From NCBI GenBank assembly GCA_017609645.1, contig JAFCDQ010000003.1, positions 84,846-148,845 on the forward strand: a stretch of 64,000 nt of DNA, given 5' to 3'. Position 1 is the stretch's first letter. Every line of letters starts with the position of its first letter. Below are positions 1 through 8,193 of the stretch, piece after piece. The DNA is from Candidatus Woesearchaeota archaeon (GTDB lineage: Archaea; Nanobdellota; Nanobdellia; Woesearchaeales; ARS49). The notes below the pieces were generated by a model. That model was not told where the DNA came from. It did no database searches and saw only the letters and a list, made by a program, of their open reading frames with translations. Both the position numbers and the translations under genes were made by a program.

Positions 1-18
1 TCATTGTTGAGTAAGTAA

Positions 19-471
19 TCACTTTACACCCATCTTACTCAACTGCTTCTTCCACATCAATCCTATCTTCATTAAGTCATCTGAGAACTTCTTACTTATT
101 CGATAAGTTTTCTTATACAAATCATACTCTACTAATCCCATTGCTTTCATTGGAGTTAATATTCTATCATAAAATTGTCGTTTGTTATAAGACAATTTTA
201 CTTTCTTTCCTTTATATTGTCCGTCGGAAAGAACTGCTTCATACTTGCCTTCATGTAATTTTGTTGCAAACAAACTCATTTCTGTTTTGGAAATTTCCCC
301 TTTGTTATCGACGATATAATTAATTAATTCTTTTGCAACTATCACTTGCTGGCTTGTTGCAAAAACTATTTCAAGAATATTTGAAGGTAAATTAGATCTA
401 TCAAAAAGCATTACCATTTTATCAACTAAAGCGCTATTAGTATATAAAATTATTGCACTTTTAAAAGACAT
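19..471 (-). CDS. putative winged-helix protein of unknown function
   Basis: A 150-residue soluble protein that I do not recognise. The middle and C-terminal parts (about residues 40-140) look like a winged helix-turn-helix: alternating helices, then a basic wing-like stretch around FYDRILTPMKAMGLVEYDLY followed by a Lys-rich end. The N-terminus is hydrophobic (SAIILYTNSALV). It diverges from ftsZ across about 220 nt that contain a 12-bp palindrome, which would suit an autoregulator, but this is inference. The stop codon is TGA at 19-21, so the gene is complete in the window. Confidence 0.6.
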   Translation of the reverse strand: MSFKSAIILYTNSALVDKMVMLFDRSNLPSNILEIVFATSQQVIVAKELINYIVDNKGEISKTEMSLFATKLHEGKYEAVLSDGQYKGKKVKLSYNKRQFYDRILTPMKAMGLVEYDLYKKTYRISKKFSDDLMKIGLMWKKQLSKMGVK

Positions 472-517
472 CGTCGCTAAAATTTCTGCATTCGAAACAT
501 TTAAATATAAGTTATAT

Positions 518-529
518 TATACTAGTATA
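518..529. promoter_or_regulatory. perfect 12-bp palindrome TATACTAGTATA, possible operator
   Basis: TATACTAGTATA is self-complementary and lies in the AT-rich divergent promoter region between the wHTH-like gene (start 471) and ftsZ (start 694). TATA-like runs (TTTAAATATAA, TTATATTAT) lie beside it at about 500-520. It is a candidate repressor site, but AT-rich palindromes also occur by chance. Confidence 0.35.
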
Positions 530-611
530 CATAAATGTGACAATTATACATTTGATGACATTACAGCAAAATCACATTTATTTGAGGGAAAAAGACGGTG
601 ATACTCAAGAG

Positions 612-659
612 GGCTCTCCATCTTTTTCTGATACCACCCCCTACCTTAAGAGGAGAGCC
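612..659 (+). promoter_or_regulatory. stem-loop in the ftsZ 5' leader
   Basis: GGCTCTCC (612-619) and GGAGAGCC (652-659) form a perfect 8-bp stem around a 32-nt pyrimidine-rich loop. The stem ends 34 nt before the ftsZ ATG and before the purine-rich GGAGG and GAAGG segments. It could be a leader structure controlling ftsZ, or the end of an upstream short transcript. Confidence 0.4.
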
Positions 660-693
660 TTTCTTATAATTACAAACGGAGGTTAGAAGGAAA

Positions 694-1758
694 ATGGATT
701 TGCTCGTTAAAAACGCGCTCACACAAGAACAAAGCCAAGCAGAAGCAGACTTTGGACAAGCAAACATCAAGGTTATTGGTGTTGGTGGTGCTGGCAACAA
801 CATGGTCAGTTGGTTATACAAAAAAGGCATTCGTGGTGCAGAAGTGCACGTTTGCAACACAGACAAACAGCATTTAGATATCTCAGAAGCTGATAAGAAA
901 TATTTGATTGGCAGAGAGATTACTAAAGGTCTTGGATGTGGAGGTTATCCTCAAAAAGGAGCCGACTCTGCCCAAGAATCTATTATGCAGATCAAAGAGA
1001 CTTTAAAAGGGTCTGATATGGTATTTGTTTGCGCAGGAATGGGCGGCGGTACAGGTACAGGCGCTAGTCCTATATTAGCTAATGTTGCTAAAGACATGGG
1101 TTCTATTGTTATTGGAACAGTTACTATGCCATTTAATATTGAGAGAGCAAGAATTGATAAAGCAGAATTCGGCCTCCAGCAATTAAGGCAAGTTTGCGAC
1201 ACAGTTGTCGTGATTGATAATAATCGTTTAGTAAGCATTGCGGGAAACCTCCCTGTACAACAGGCATTTGCAGTTGCGAATGAATTGATTGCTACTATGA
1301 TTAAAGGTATTGTTGAGACTATAGCGATTCCAAGTTTAGTTAACTTAGATTATGCTGATGTGAAGGCTATTATGACTAATGGCGGTGTAGCAGCGATAGG
1401 TGTTGGAACCTCTGATACAAATAATAAAGTCGAAGAAGCTGTTAGAGGAGCTTTGAGTAACCCTCTTCTTGATATTAATTACAAAGGCGCTACTGGTGCA
1501 TTGATACACGTGTGGGGAGGCCCTGATTTAACTCTTGATGAAATCGCAAGAGTTGGAGATTTAGTTACAGAAACTATGGATGAAGATGCTAATGTTATCT
1601 GGGGAGCTAGAGTGACTGATGATATGAAAGGAAAGCTGATGGTTATGACTATTATTACTGGTGTGAAAAGTCCTTGGATTCTTGGCAAGCCTTTAGGTAA
1701 TGAAGCACAAGAGCAAAGAGTTGCTTTTAACGAAGAATTAGGCTTAGAGACACTATGA
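694..1758 (+). CDS. ftsZ: cell division protein FtsZ
   Basis: Tubulin-family GTPase that polymerises into the cytokinetic ring. The N-terminal nucleotide-binding motif GGAGNN is at residues 31-36, the tubulin signature GGGTGTG at 117-123, and the T7 synergy loop NLDYAD at 217-222 with both Asp residues needed for GTP hydrolysis across the subunit interface. At 354 residues it has a full globular core and almost no C-terminal tail. The ATG follows GGAGG and GAAGGAAA. It overlaps the next gene by 4 nt (ATGA), indicating translational coupling. The 5' leader carries an 8-bp stem-loop. Confidence 0.97.
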   Translation: MDLLVKNALTQEQSQAEADFGQANIKVIGVGGAGNNMVSWLYKKGIRGAEVHVCNTDKQHLDISEADKKYLIGREITKGLGCGGYPQKGADSAQESIMQIKETLKGSDMVFVCAGMGGGTGTGASPILANVAKDMGSIVIGTVTMPFNIERARIDKAEFGLQQLRQVCDTVVVIDNNRLVSIAGNLPVQQAFAVANELIATMIKGIVETIAIPSLVNLDYADVKAIMTNGGVAAIGVGTSDTNNKVEEAVRGALSNPLLDINYKGATGALIHVWGGPDLTLDEIARVGDLVTETMDEDANVIWGARVTDDMKGKLMVMTIITGVKSPWILGKPLGNEAQEQRVAFNEELGLETL

Positions 1759-2036
1759 GTGAAAAAAGATATAACGCGATCTTGCAAGGAGATCGCAATT
1801 TAATTTCTTTTCTTTATGGTTTTCTTAGAAGTGAACCTGATTTTGAAGTTAATAAAAAAGAATCTGAATTAGCTTTAAGAGTTAAAGCTGATGATGTTGT
1901 TCAAGCATCTCTTAAGGTTGAGCATACTTTTGCTCACTATGCTAGGTTGTATAATAAAATGTATGGTCATAAAAAAGTAGAGTTCAAGACGGGTTTTAAT
2001 GAAAAAAGATTAATTAATTTTTGTTATGAGTTTTAA
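1755..2036 (+). CDS. small conserved-looking protein coupled to ftsZ
   Basis: A 93-residue protein whose ATG overlaps the ftsZ stop by 4 nt, so the two are probably co-translated. The pattern of two beta-rich halves (YNAILQGD and LALRVKADD) followed by a long amphipathic helix is faintly like the Pcc1 subunit of KEOPS, but I cannot confirm this. No membrane segment or metal-binding motif is visible. Confidence 0.7.
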   Translation: MSEKRYNAILQGDRNLISFLYGFLRSEPDFEVNKKESELALRVKADDVVQASLKVEHTFAHYARLYNKMYGHKKVEFKTGFNEKRLINFCYEF

Positions 2037-2149
2037 AACAACAATATTTTCCCATTTATTGACTGGCGGTTCTTGACATTTGTTAAAAAACGTATTTTCG
2101 TACGTAATTTTAATATTTTCCAATAACCTTAACAAAATTAGAGGTGTTT

Positions 2150-2998
2150 ATGGCTGAATCATTTGATGAATTAAGAGAAACAGAGGCTTTATTTTCTAAT
2201 TGTGATAGTATTCCTGCTGATTATAATTTTGTTAATAATGAATATAACGCAGTTGTTCTTGAGCCCTTGCCTGTTAGAACTGTTGAAGACATGATAATTG
2301 ACAATTTCTATGGTTTGTTTGAAAGAAAAGAAAGCCTGAAGCAAAAGCTGTTTAATAAAAAATATGCTGGTCAAATATCGAAATTCATTCCAAAGCCTCA
2401 AAAAGATAAAGATGAGAATATAACTCAAAAATTAACTGATTCAGATCTGTTGCGCGATAGTTCTGAGAAAAACTATGCAAATAAAACATTTCTTCTTTAT
2501 GATTTTAACTGTAATTTTAATATTAATCTTAATGAAAATATAGAAAATTATCTTTCCAATGTGATTTCAGAGCTTTCGCAAAATGCTTGTATGCATTATT
2601 TTACTGATGATTTTCGTATGTATTTTGTAAAAATAGAGACTAAAATTACTAAGAGTGGTGATTGTGAAATTATTATAGGAAATTCTATTTCTGATAAAGA
2701 CAAGGAAAAAGGCTTGGCTGATGGTATTAAAAAGAAAATCAATAAGCATTATAAGGGAGATTTAACAGAAATTGGCACTAGAAGTCATAAGACCTATGTT
2801 GAAGGCAAAGAGTTTGGAGGTTTTGGTCTTCCTGTAATTGTTGGTGCTATGAAAAAGCTTAATGGACGCCTTTCTGTTAAAGAAGATAATCATTACATTA
2901 AATTTAAGCTTTGGATTCCTAAAGAAACTTTCAAAAAACCTGTTGCAAACAATTTACGCCAGAAGCAAAGAATATTTAGACCAAATTATTCTGCTTGA
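2150..2998 (+). CDS. GHKL (histidine-kinase-type) ATPase domain protein
   Basis: The C-terminal half resembles a HATPase_c domain. It has an N-box-like helix (SELSQNACMHYF), a poorly conserved D-box region (IIIGNSISDKD) that lacks the usual Asp-x-Gly, and a G2-like segment GGFGLPVIVGAMKKLNG followed by terminal strands ending in LWIP. The N-terminal 120 residues have no recognisable sensor, DHp helix or phosphoacceptor His. ATG at 2150 is chosen over an in-frame GTG at 2144 because GTG lies inside the GAGGTG Shine-Dalgarno. Function is unknown; it may be a stand-alone ATPase or an anti-sigma-type kinase relic. The 3' end overlaps the convergent gene by 13 nt. Confidence 0.65.
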   Translation: MAESFDELRETEALFSNCDSIPADYNFVNNEYNAVVLEPLPVRTVEDMIIDNFYGLFERKESLKQKLFNKKYAGQISKFIPKPQKDKDENITQKLTDSDLLRDSSEKNYANKTFLLYDFNCNFNINLNENIENYLSNVISELSQNACMHYFTDDFRMYFVKIETKITKSGDCEIIIGNSISDKDKEKGLADGIKKKINKHYKGDLTEIGTRSHKTYVEGKEFGGFGLPVIVGAMKKLNGRLSVKEDNHYIKFKLWIPKETFKKPVANNLRQKQRIFRPNYSA

Positions 2999-3678
2999 AT
3001 CTCTTCATTATATTTATTAACCACATCAGCAATAAAATAATCTCCTATTTCTTTGCCGAAGTTTCTGAAATGAATTAATTTATTAAATACATAATCAAAA
3101 AGATTATGATGTGGTTTTATTTCTTCTAATAATTTATCTAATTTAGCATGAAATTCTTCTCCATTAAGTTTGATAAATCCTACATAGTCGTCATTTTTTG
3201 TTACAGTGCCGTCTAAATGAACTATAGGAAATAATATAGAATATTCTCTTGATTCAGAATTATCCGGTATTTTTTCAATGTCATTTCCTATTATTTCACC
3301 TGTATAAGAATTATAAATAAACATAAAACTTTTGATTTGATTGCTTCCGTTATTTGATGGACATAATTTCTTAAGTTGAGAGAAGTTTTTCTCAATAAAC
3401 TTGTTCCGCCTGTTTTCTTTTAGTATTTTTCTTGTTAAATTATCACACTCTTCTAAGAATTCAGGTTTTTCAAATAGATCACCTGATTTAAGTCTATAAA
3501 CTATATCATTATGTTTTTGAAGGTGCGCTCTAACTAAACTTGTTAATTCATCACTCACTACTATGTTAAGGTTTGAATCTTGCAAGTTATTAACTATATC
3601 TTTTTGCTTTTGAAGTTGCTCTCTAATTAGCATTACAAATTCTTCACTCACTACCATGATTAGCTTTAAATCTTGCAA
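2986..3678 (-). CDS. orphan protein with an N-terminal internal duplication
   Basis: A 230-residue soluble protein that I do not recognise. The first 62 residues are two copies of a 31-residue helical unit (VVSEEFVMLIREQLQKQKDIV against VVSDELTSLVRAHLQKHNDIV), produced by a 93-bp tandem DNA duplication. The rest contains a beta-rich segment (FIYNSYTGEIIG, GFIKLNGEEFHAKL). It is convergent with, and overlaps, the GHKL gene. Confidence 0.55.
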   Translation of the reverse strand: MQDLKLIMVVSEEFVMLIREQLQKQKDIVNNLQDSNLNIVVSDELTSLVRAHLQKHNDIVYRLKSGDLFEKPEFLEECDNLTRKILKENRRNKFIEKNFSQLKKLCPSNNGSNQIKSFMFIYNSYTGEIIGNDIEKIPDNSESREYSILFPIVHLDGTVTKNDDYVGFIKLNGEEFHAKLDKLLEEIKPHHNLFDYVFNKLIHFRNFGKEIGDYFIADVVNKYNEEIQAE

Positions 3679-3684
3679 GTTATT
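3499..3684 (-). repeat. 93-bp tandem duplication inside a gene
   Basis: Two consecutive 93-bp units (3499-3591 and 3592-3684) share diagnostic blocks at exactly 93-nt spacing: CTATATC at 3501 and 3594, CACTCACTAC at 3552 and 3645, and AATCTTGCAAGTTATT at 3576 and 3669. The length is a multiple of three, so the reading frame is kept. Confidence 0.85.
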
Positions 3685-3743
3685 TTTAAAGGTTTTGTTT
3701 GTATTTGATAAAATTTAAATAAAATCAGTTTTCTCTTAAAAGT

Positions 3744-4232
3744 ATGGTAAATTATAGCAATAAAGTTCGTGGATTATTAGAATTTCGTGAATATTTTGGT
3801 GACGAGCTTAAAAAAATTATGGATGCTAGACCAGATGTTACTCTTGACGATTTAGCAGGTCATTTAAAAGATGTGTTTAAAGGTGCTAATAGAGGCAGTG
3901 CTAAAAATATTATTAGTAAATATCGGGCAGGTAAGTTAAAAGACAACTGGCAAAAAAGAATTCCTCATATTCTTCAATTTTACGGTGTTAAGCCAAATTC
4001 TGATTTTGTTGTGAATATCAAAGCACAATTTCCTGATTTTGTATATCCTCCCTCTACCATGCAAGAAAAATATTATTCTTCTCTTTCTGAAAAAATGAAA
4101 TTATTAACATCTCGTCAAAAGAAACAGCTCGCACAAGTTGGAAATATTGAAGATTTAACTTCTGAGTTATTAAAAGAATTTGAATTAACAGTTGATTTTT
4201 TGATTAAAAAAAACGAGAAAAAGAAAAAATAA
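3744..4232 (+). CDS. orphan basic protein
   Basis: A 162-residue, mostly helical protein with a Lys-rich C-terminus. Residues about 10-80 (DVTLDDLAGHLKDVFKG, then SAKNIISKYRAGKL) could hold a helix-turn-helix, since one segment looks like a recognition helix ending in basic residues. No family is recognised. The stop codon directly abuts the stop of convergent hisS. Confidence 0.6.
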   Translation: MVNYSNKVRGLLEFREYFGDELKKIMDARPDVTLDDLAGHLKDVFKGANRGSAKNIISKYRAGKLKDNWQKRIPHILQFYGVKPNSDFVVNIKAQFPDFVYPPSTMQEKYYSSLSEKMKLLTSRQKKQLAQVGNIEDLTSELLKEFELTVDFLIKKNEKKKK

Positions 4233-5498
4233 TTATTTCAAAAACTTTCCCAAGTCTTTGATTTCTTGTTTTCCTGTTTTCATGTCTTTGATTATTATTT
4301 TATTTTGCTTCCATTCTTTTGGAGCTACAATTATTACTTTCTTTGCTCCGATTTTATTTGCATAATTCATCTGCTTGTTAAAGTTTCTTTCCATCAAATC
4401 CATGTCAACTGAATATTTTTTTCTTAATTCATAGACATATTTCAAAAATCCATTAATCAAGTCAGGTTTCATAAACACAACAAAATAATCTATTTCTCTG
4501 CTTAATTTTGGCAGCTTGCCGATTGATTTTAAGAATAATTCCATTACAACATCTCCCATACCATATCCTACTCCTGGAACTTTTTCTCTGCCGCCAAAGT
4601 CCTTAACCAAGTTGTCATATCTTCCTCCTCCTGCAAGTGCTCTGTATTTTTGTTTTTTGTCAAATACTTCAAATACAGTGGAGGTGTAATAATCAAATCC
4701 TCTCATTATTGAGAAATCAATTTGTATGAATTTGCTTAATCCCATTTCTTTCAGGTATTTTATGACTTCATTTAGTTCTTCATATCCTTTTTTGCCTGTT
4801 GCAGATAAGTTTTTCAGGTCGATTTTCTTTAAGTCATCCCATTTAATCAAGTTAAAGATATTTTTTATTTGCTTATCATTTAATTTCAGTTGCTTTAATG
4901 CTTGTTTGAATTCAGCGTCATTCATTTTCTCTTTTTTGTCTATTGTTCTCATGACGTCTTGGAAATTTTTAATTCCAAACTCTTCCAGCAAAGCTTGTAT
5001 TAGTTTTCTGTTGCATAATCTTATGTAAAAATCATTAGAAGTGCATCCTAATTCCTGCATTATTGCAATTGCTGTTGCTATGACTTCTGCATCTGCCAGC
5101 AGGCTCTCTGAGCCTAAACAATCTACATTTAATTGAAAGAATTCTCTTAATCTTCCAGCCTGTGGTGCTTCATATCTGCAGCATCTTGATACTGAATACC
5201 ATTTTATTGGTTTTGTAAGTTCAGCTGACTTTTGTGCAACCATTCTTGCTAATGTTGGAGTTAGTTCTGGCCTGATAGCGAGCATTTTTTTGTTTTTGTC
5301 AGGAAAAGAATAGACTTGCTCTGGTATGTCAGAGCCTGATTTCATTTGCCATAACATAGCTGGCTCTAGTAAAGGACCGTCAAAATCTTCATAGCCATAA
5401 TTCTCAGAAACTTTTATCCATTTGTCAAAGATATAATTTAGTATTCTTTTCTGTTCAGGATAAAAATCCCTTGTTCCTTTTACTGGTTGTATTTTCAT
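4233..5498 (-). CDS. hisS: histidyl-tRNA synthetase
   Basis: Class II aminoacyl-tRNA synthetase that charges tRNA-His. Motif 2 is visible as RYEAPQAGRLREFFQLNVD, the histidine-binding loop as ALAGGGRYDNL, and motif 3 as VPGVGYGMGDVVME. A C-terminal anticodon-binding domain covers the last 90 residues or so. At 421 residues it has the normal length. The gene for its own substrate, tRNA-His, lies 62 nt upstream on the same strand, so both may share a transcript. Confidence 0.97.
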   Translation of the reverse strand: MKIQPVKGTRDFYPEQKRILNYIFDKWIKVSENYGYEDFDGPLLEPAMLWQMKSGSDIPEQVYSFPDKNKKMLAIRPELTPTLARMVAQKSAELTKPIKWYSVSRCCRYEAPQAGRLREFFQLNVDCLGSESLLADAEVIATAIAIMQELGCTSNDFYIRLCNRKLIQALLEEFGIKNFQDVMRTIDKKEKMNDAEFKQALKQLKLNDKQIKNIFNLIKWDDLKKIDLKNLSATGKKGYEELNEVIKYLKEMGLSKFIQIDFSIMRGFDYYTSTVFEVFDKKQKYRALAGGGRYDNLVKDFGGREKVPGVGYGMGDVVMELFLKSIGKLPKLSREIDYFVVFMKPDLINGFLKYVYELRKKYSVDMDLMERNFNKQMNYANKIGAKKVIIVAPKEWKQNKIIIKDMKTGKQEIKDLGKFLK

Positions 5499-5560
5499 CT
5501 TCTTAGCCTCTTTTGATAATATTTATCTTGTTTTGTTTTAAAATACTTTCTTAAGAAAAG

Positions 5561-5632
5561 GGCAGTAGCCGGGAATCGAACCCGAGCCTCAAGCGCCACA
5601 GGCTTGTACGCTACCATTACGCCACTACCGCC
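5561..5632 (-). tRNA. tRNA-His (GTG) with encoded G-1
   Basis: The cloverleaf folds completely. The acceptor GCGGTAG pairs with CTACTGC, and the extra 5' G-1 (5632) faces discriminator C73 (5561), as HisRS requires. The D-stem GCGT pairs with GCGT through wobbles, the anticodon stem is CAAGC/GCTTG with loop CTGTGGC (anticodon GTG), and the T-arm has loop TTCGATT. CCA is not encoded; C then TTTT follow, the T run possibly acting as a terminator. A TATA-like TTAATATC lies about 30 nt upstream. Confidence 0.97.
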
Positions 5633-5690
5633 ATAAAGAGTCTGAGAACTAGAGTCAGATATTAATGAATAATTTGTTAGGAATAAAGAA

Positions 5691-5762
5691 TTATCTATGT
5701 TGATGAACACGAACAGCACAATCAAGTGCCTTAGCCTCGATTAAATAATTTTTTTGTTTCAT
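5691..5762 (-). CDS. possible 23-residue leader-type ORF upstream of tRNA-His/hisS
   Basis: This small ORF starts with ATG at 5762, about 26 nt below a TATA-like GGTTTAAATAC, as for a leaderless mRNA. It ends TAA after ...AVRVHQHR, with two His codons in its last four residues, some 60 nt before tRNA-His and upstream of hisS. Coding status rests only on promoter spacing and position. The rest of the gap 5633-5829 shows promoter-like AT-rich sequence and no other gene. Confidence 0.25.
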   Translation of the reverse strand: MKQKNYLIEAKALDCAVRVHQHR

Positions 5763-5787
5763 AATAAGAATAAGTAAGATTAACTAG

Positions 5788-5799
5788 TATTTAAACCTT
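5788..5799 (-). promoter_or_regulatory. TATA box for the region upstream of tRNA-His
   Basis: On the minus strand AGGTTTAAATAC is a good archaeal TATA box. Transcription would begin near 5765, at the ATG of the 23-residue ORF, and could run on through tRNA-His and hisS. Confidence 0.4.
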
Positions 5800-5829
5800 T
5801 CTATTATTGTCACTCCTTAAAGACAAAAA

Positions 5830-7083
5830 TCATGTAAATTGTTGCATCTTTTTTTGCATCTCTTTGTCAAAATGCATTTTCATTAAGGAGTCTCTTCCTA
5901 AGATTTCTGGTTTTTTGTAATATTTTAGTGCATCATATTTTTTATGAGGAGCATTATCTTGCGATGCATGATAAACTTTGCATTTCAATCCTTTATGTGT
6001 TGGTTTTATTTCTCCATAATATGCGTCTTCAAAAGGTCCTGCACAAAAGATAAATTGTTCATCTGTTATTATAGGAAGTTTTCTCTGGTATATTGGTTTA
6101 TCATCCATTTTTTGATAACCAAACCAGTTCTTACCAACATAATATGAAAATTTCCCAAATTTTGTATAAATATTAAATTTAGTTGCTTTAGTTCCATCTG
6201 TCATAGTAACAGGATGTTTTGATTTAATAATAAATGTAGGCATATGATCATGTCCTCTGATAAGTCCTTGATATCCTTCTTTTTCTAAATAATCTAAAAC
6301 AGCAATGGCTTTCCTCGGATCAAAACTTTTATTTTGTAAACCTTTTTTTCTTGATCCTTGAGTTAATCCTGACCATAAATAATGATTATATCCCTTCTCC
6401 ATTTTTGTTTCAAAATCAATTGGCACTCCATGCAAAACCATTATTTTTTTCCCTATTATTTCTATTTCTGGAAAGTTTTTCTCAGCAGACTCTTCTTCAG
6501 CGTCTCTTACAAGATCGTCGATAAAAAGATAATGAGGAGAATTTATTATTTGTCTGAATTCTTTTGGGAAATCAATAGATTTTGCACCAATTCTGCCAAA
6601 AGCATAAAATAAAGAATTTAAAGTCATATTATCATGTTTTGGAAGTTCTTCTTTTACTATGTCTCTATACCATTCTGCATTATTTTCTGAAAAATACCAT
6701 TTCATCCAGTCAACATTCTTCATGTCCATTTGAATCATTGGGCTTGAGTAATTGATATTGCTGAATGCAATTATATTGTAAAATTCATACATTGCTTTGA
6801 CAAAACATTCATCATGATTGGCTGCCATCATTAATACATTTCTGAAATGATATTCATCAAGATATTTGATTGCTTCTAAATTATCAAATCTGTCATTATC
6901 CATTCCAGGGATTAATATTTTATTACCGTCTTCTATTTCTCCTAATAAGTAAGGCATTATTCTCTCAAAGTCACCTGTATGAATATCATTAACTATAGTA
7001 TATTTTATTGAACCATACAATTTTTCAAATACATCTTTACATTCTATCATATTCTCAATAAAATTGTCTTGTTTTATAAACAT
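5830..7083 (-). CDS. calcineurin-like metallophosphoesterase
   Basis: Metal-dependent phosphoesterase fold with its motifs in order: DIH at residues 33-35, a variant second motif GMDNDR at 60-65 (usually GDxxDR), NHD at 89-91, a His in VLHGVP, and GHDH near residue 280. At 417 residues it is longer than simple phosphatases, with an inserted helical region between motifs III and IV and a C-terminal extension. The substrate could be a protein phosphate, a nucleotide or a nucleic acid and cannot be told from sequence. It diverges from cbf5 across 67 nt. Confidence 0.85.
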   Translation of the reverse strand: MFIKQDNFIENMIECKDVFEKLYGSIKYTIVNDIHTGDFERIMPYLLGEIEDGNKILIPGMDNDRFDNLEAIKYLDEYHFRNVLMMAANHDECFVKAMYEFYNIIAFSNINYSSPMIQMDMKNVDWMKWYFSENNAEWYRDIVKEELPKHDNMTLNSLFYAFGRIGAKSIDFPKEFRQIINSPHYLFIDDLVRDAEEESAEKNFPEIEIIGKKIMVLHGVPIDFETKMEKGYNHYLWSGLTQGSRKKGLQNKSFDPRKAIAVLDYLEKEGYQGLIRGHDHMPTFIIKSKHPVTMTDGTKATKFNIYTKFGKFSYYVGKNWFGYQKMDDKPIYQRKLPIITDEQFIFCAGPFEDAYYGEIKPTHKGLKCKVYHASQDNAPHKKYDALKYYKKPEILGRDSLMKMHFDKEMQKKMQQFT

Positions 7084-7150
7084 TTCCCTTTATAACTATC
7101 TATCAGTAGCTACAGAAACTTAATTAAAACAAAGCTGATTATGTTCTAAA

Positions 7151-8134
7151 ATGAACTTATTGCCGTTTGAAAAAGTTGAAAGAGTTGTTCTTCAAAAGAG
7201 AGAAGTAGAGACTAATCTAGAGTTTGGCTGTCTGCCTGATAAAAGAACTATTCCTGAATTATTAGATAAAGGTGTTATTAATCTAAATAAACCTAAAGGG
7301 CCTACGTCTCATATGGTTTCTGATTATGTCAAGAGAATTTTTAATGCTAAAAAAGCAGGTCATGGAGGCAGTTTAGATCCTGGTGTGACAGGAATTCTTC
7401 CAACCGGATTAAATAAAGCAACAGCAGTTATGCAGGCATTGTTAACATCAGGAAAAGAATATGTTGCAGTCATGCATTTGCATAAAGATGTTCCTGAAGA
7501 TGAAATAAGAAAAGCGTGTGAACAATTTATTGGTGAAATTACTCAATTACCTCCTAAAAAGTCTGCTGTGAAAAGAGTCAAAAGAAAAAGAACTGTTTAT
7601 TATTTTGAAATTTTAGAAATTGATGGTAAGGATATTTTGTTTAAGATGGGTTCTCAGGCAGGAACTTATGTTAGAAGAATCTGCGACGATGTTGGAAAGA
7701 AATTAGGTGTTGGTGCTCATATGGCAGAATTAATTAGAACAAAAGCAGGTCCTTTTCAAAGTAAAGATTGGGTAACTCTCCAGGATTTAGAAGATGCTTT
7801 TGCTTATTATAATGAAAGTAATAATGATAAATTCTTGAGATATTGTGTTAAGCCAATGGAATTTGCAGTTAATCATTTAGCAAAGATTTGGATTCTTGAT
7901 AATGCTGTTGATACTTTAGCTCATGGAGCTCCTTTAAATATTCCTGGAATTGCAAAATTGCATTCAAACATTCAAGAAGGCGATCCTGTTGCAATTATGA
8001 CATTAAAAGACGAGCTTGTTGCTTTAGCTGTTGCAAAACTCTCCTCAGAAGATATTATGAAGCTAGATAAAGGTTTAGCAGCAACGAGTTCTAGAGTTTT
8101 GATGGACATAGGCATTTATACCACTTCTAAGTGA
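7151..8134 (+). CDS. cbf5: tRNA/rRNA pseudouridine synthase Cbf5
   Basis: TruB-family catalytic subunit of archaeal H/ACA ribonucleoproteins, which isomerises uridine in rRNA and tRNA. The archaeal N-terminal extension, the INLNKPKGPTSH segment and the catalytic Asp76 in GGSLDPGVTG are present. A PUA RNA-binding domain occupies about residues 240-320 (DTLAHGAPLNIPGIAKL onward). The last 45 codons are duplicated 1,086 bp downstream at 9083-9211, on the far side of an orphan membrane-protein gene. Confidence 0.96.
   Translation: MNLLPFEKVERVVLQKREVETNLEFGCLPDKRTIPELLDKGVINLNKPKGPTSHMVSDYVKRIFNAKKAGHGGSLDPGVTGILPTGLNKATAVMQALLTSGKEYVAVMHLHKDVPEDEIRKACEQFIGEITQLPPKKSAVKRVKRKRTVYYFEILEIDGKDILFKMGSQAGTYVRRICDDVGKKLGVGAHMAELIRTKAGPFQSKDWVTLQDLEDAFAYYNESNNDKFLRYCVKPMEFAVNHLAKIWILDNAVDTLAHGAPLNIPGIAKLHSNIQEGDPVAIMTLKDELVALAVAKLSSEDIMKLDKGLAATSSRVLMDIGIYTTSK
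7997..8121 (+). repeat. upstream copy of the cbf5 3'-end direct repeat
   Basis: This part of cbf5 matches 9083-9207 with 66 consecutive identical bases (7997-8062 against 9083-9148), then about ten substitutions over the next 59 bases. The identity begins abruptly at an ATG codon internal to cbf5. Confidence 0.95.
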
Positions 8135-8193
8135 TTACAAACCGAAAGATTTATAAATGATTTATACTTAATCTCTCTTAAGGGTGACATATA

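Noticed and set aside
5495..5725. 76-codon open frame on the minus strand
   Set aside because: It reads straight through tRNA-His, which folds perfectly, so it is not a gene.
5695..5735. TTGATGA on the plus strand as a C/D-box sRNA
   Set aside because: No CTGA follows and the box C purine is absent.
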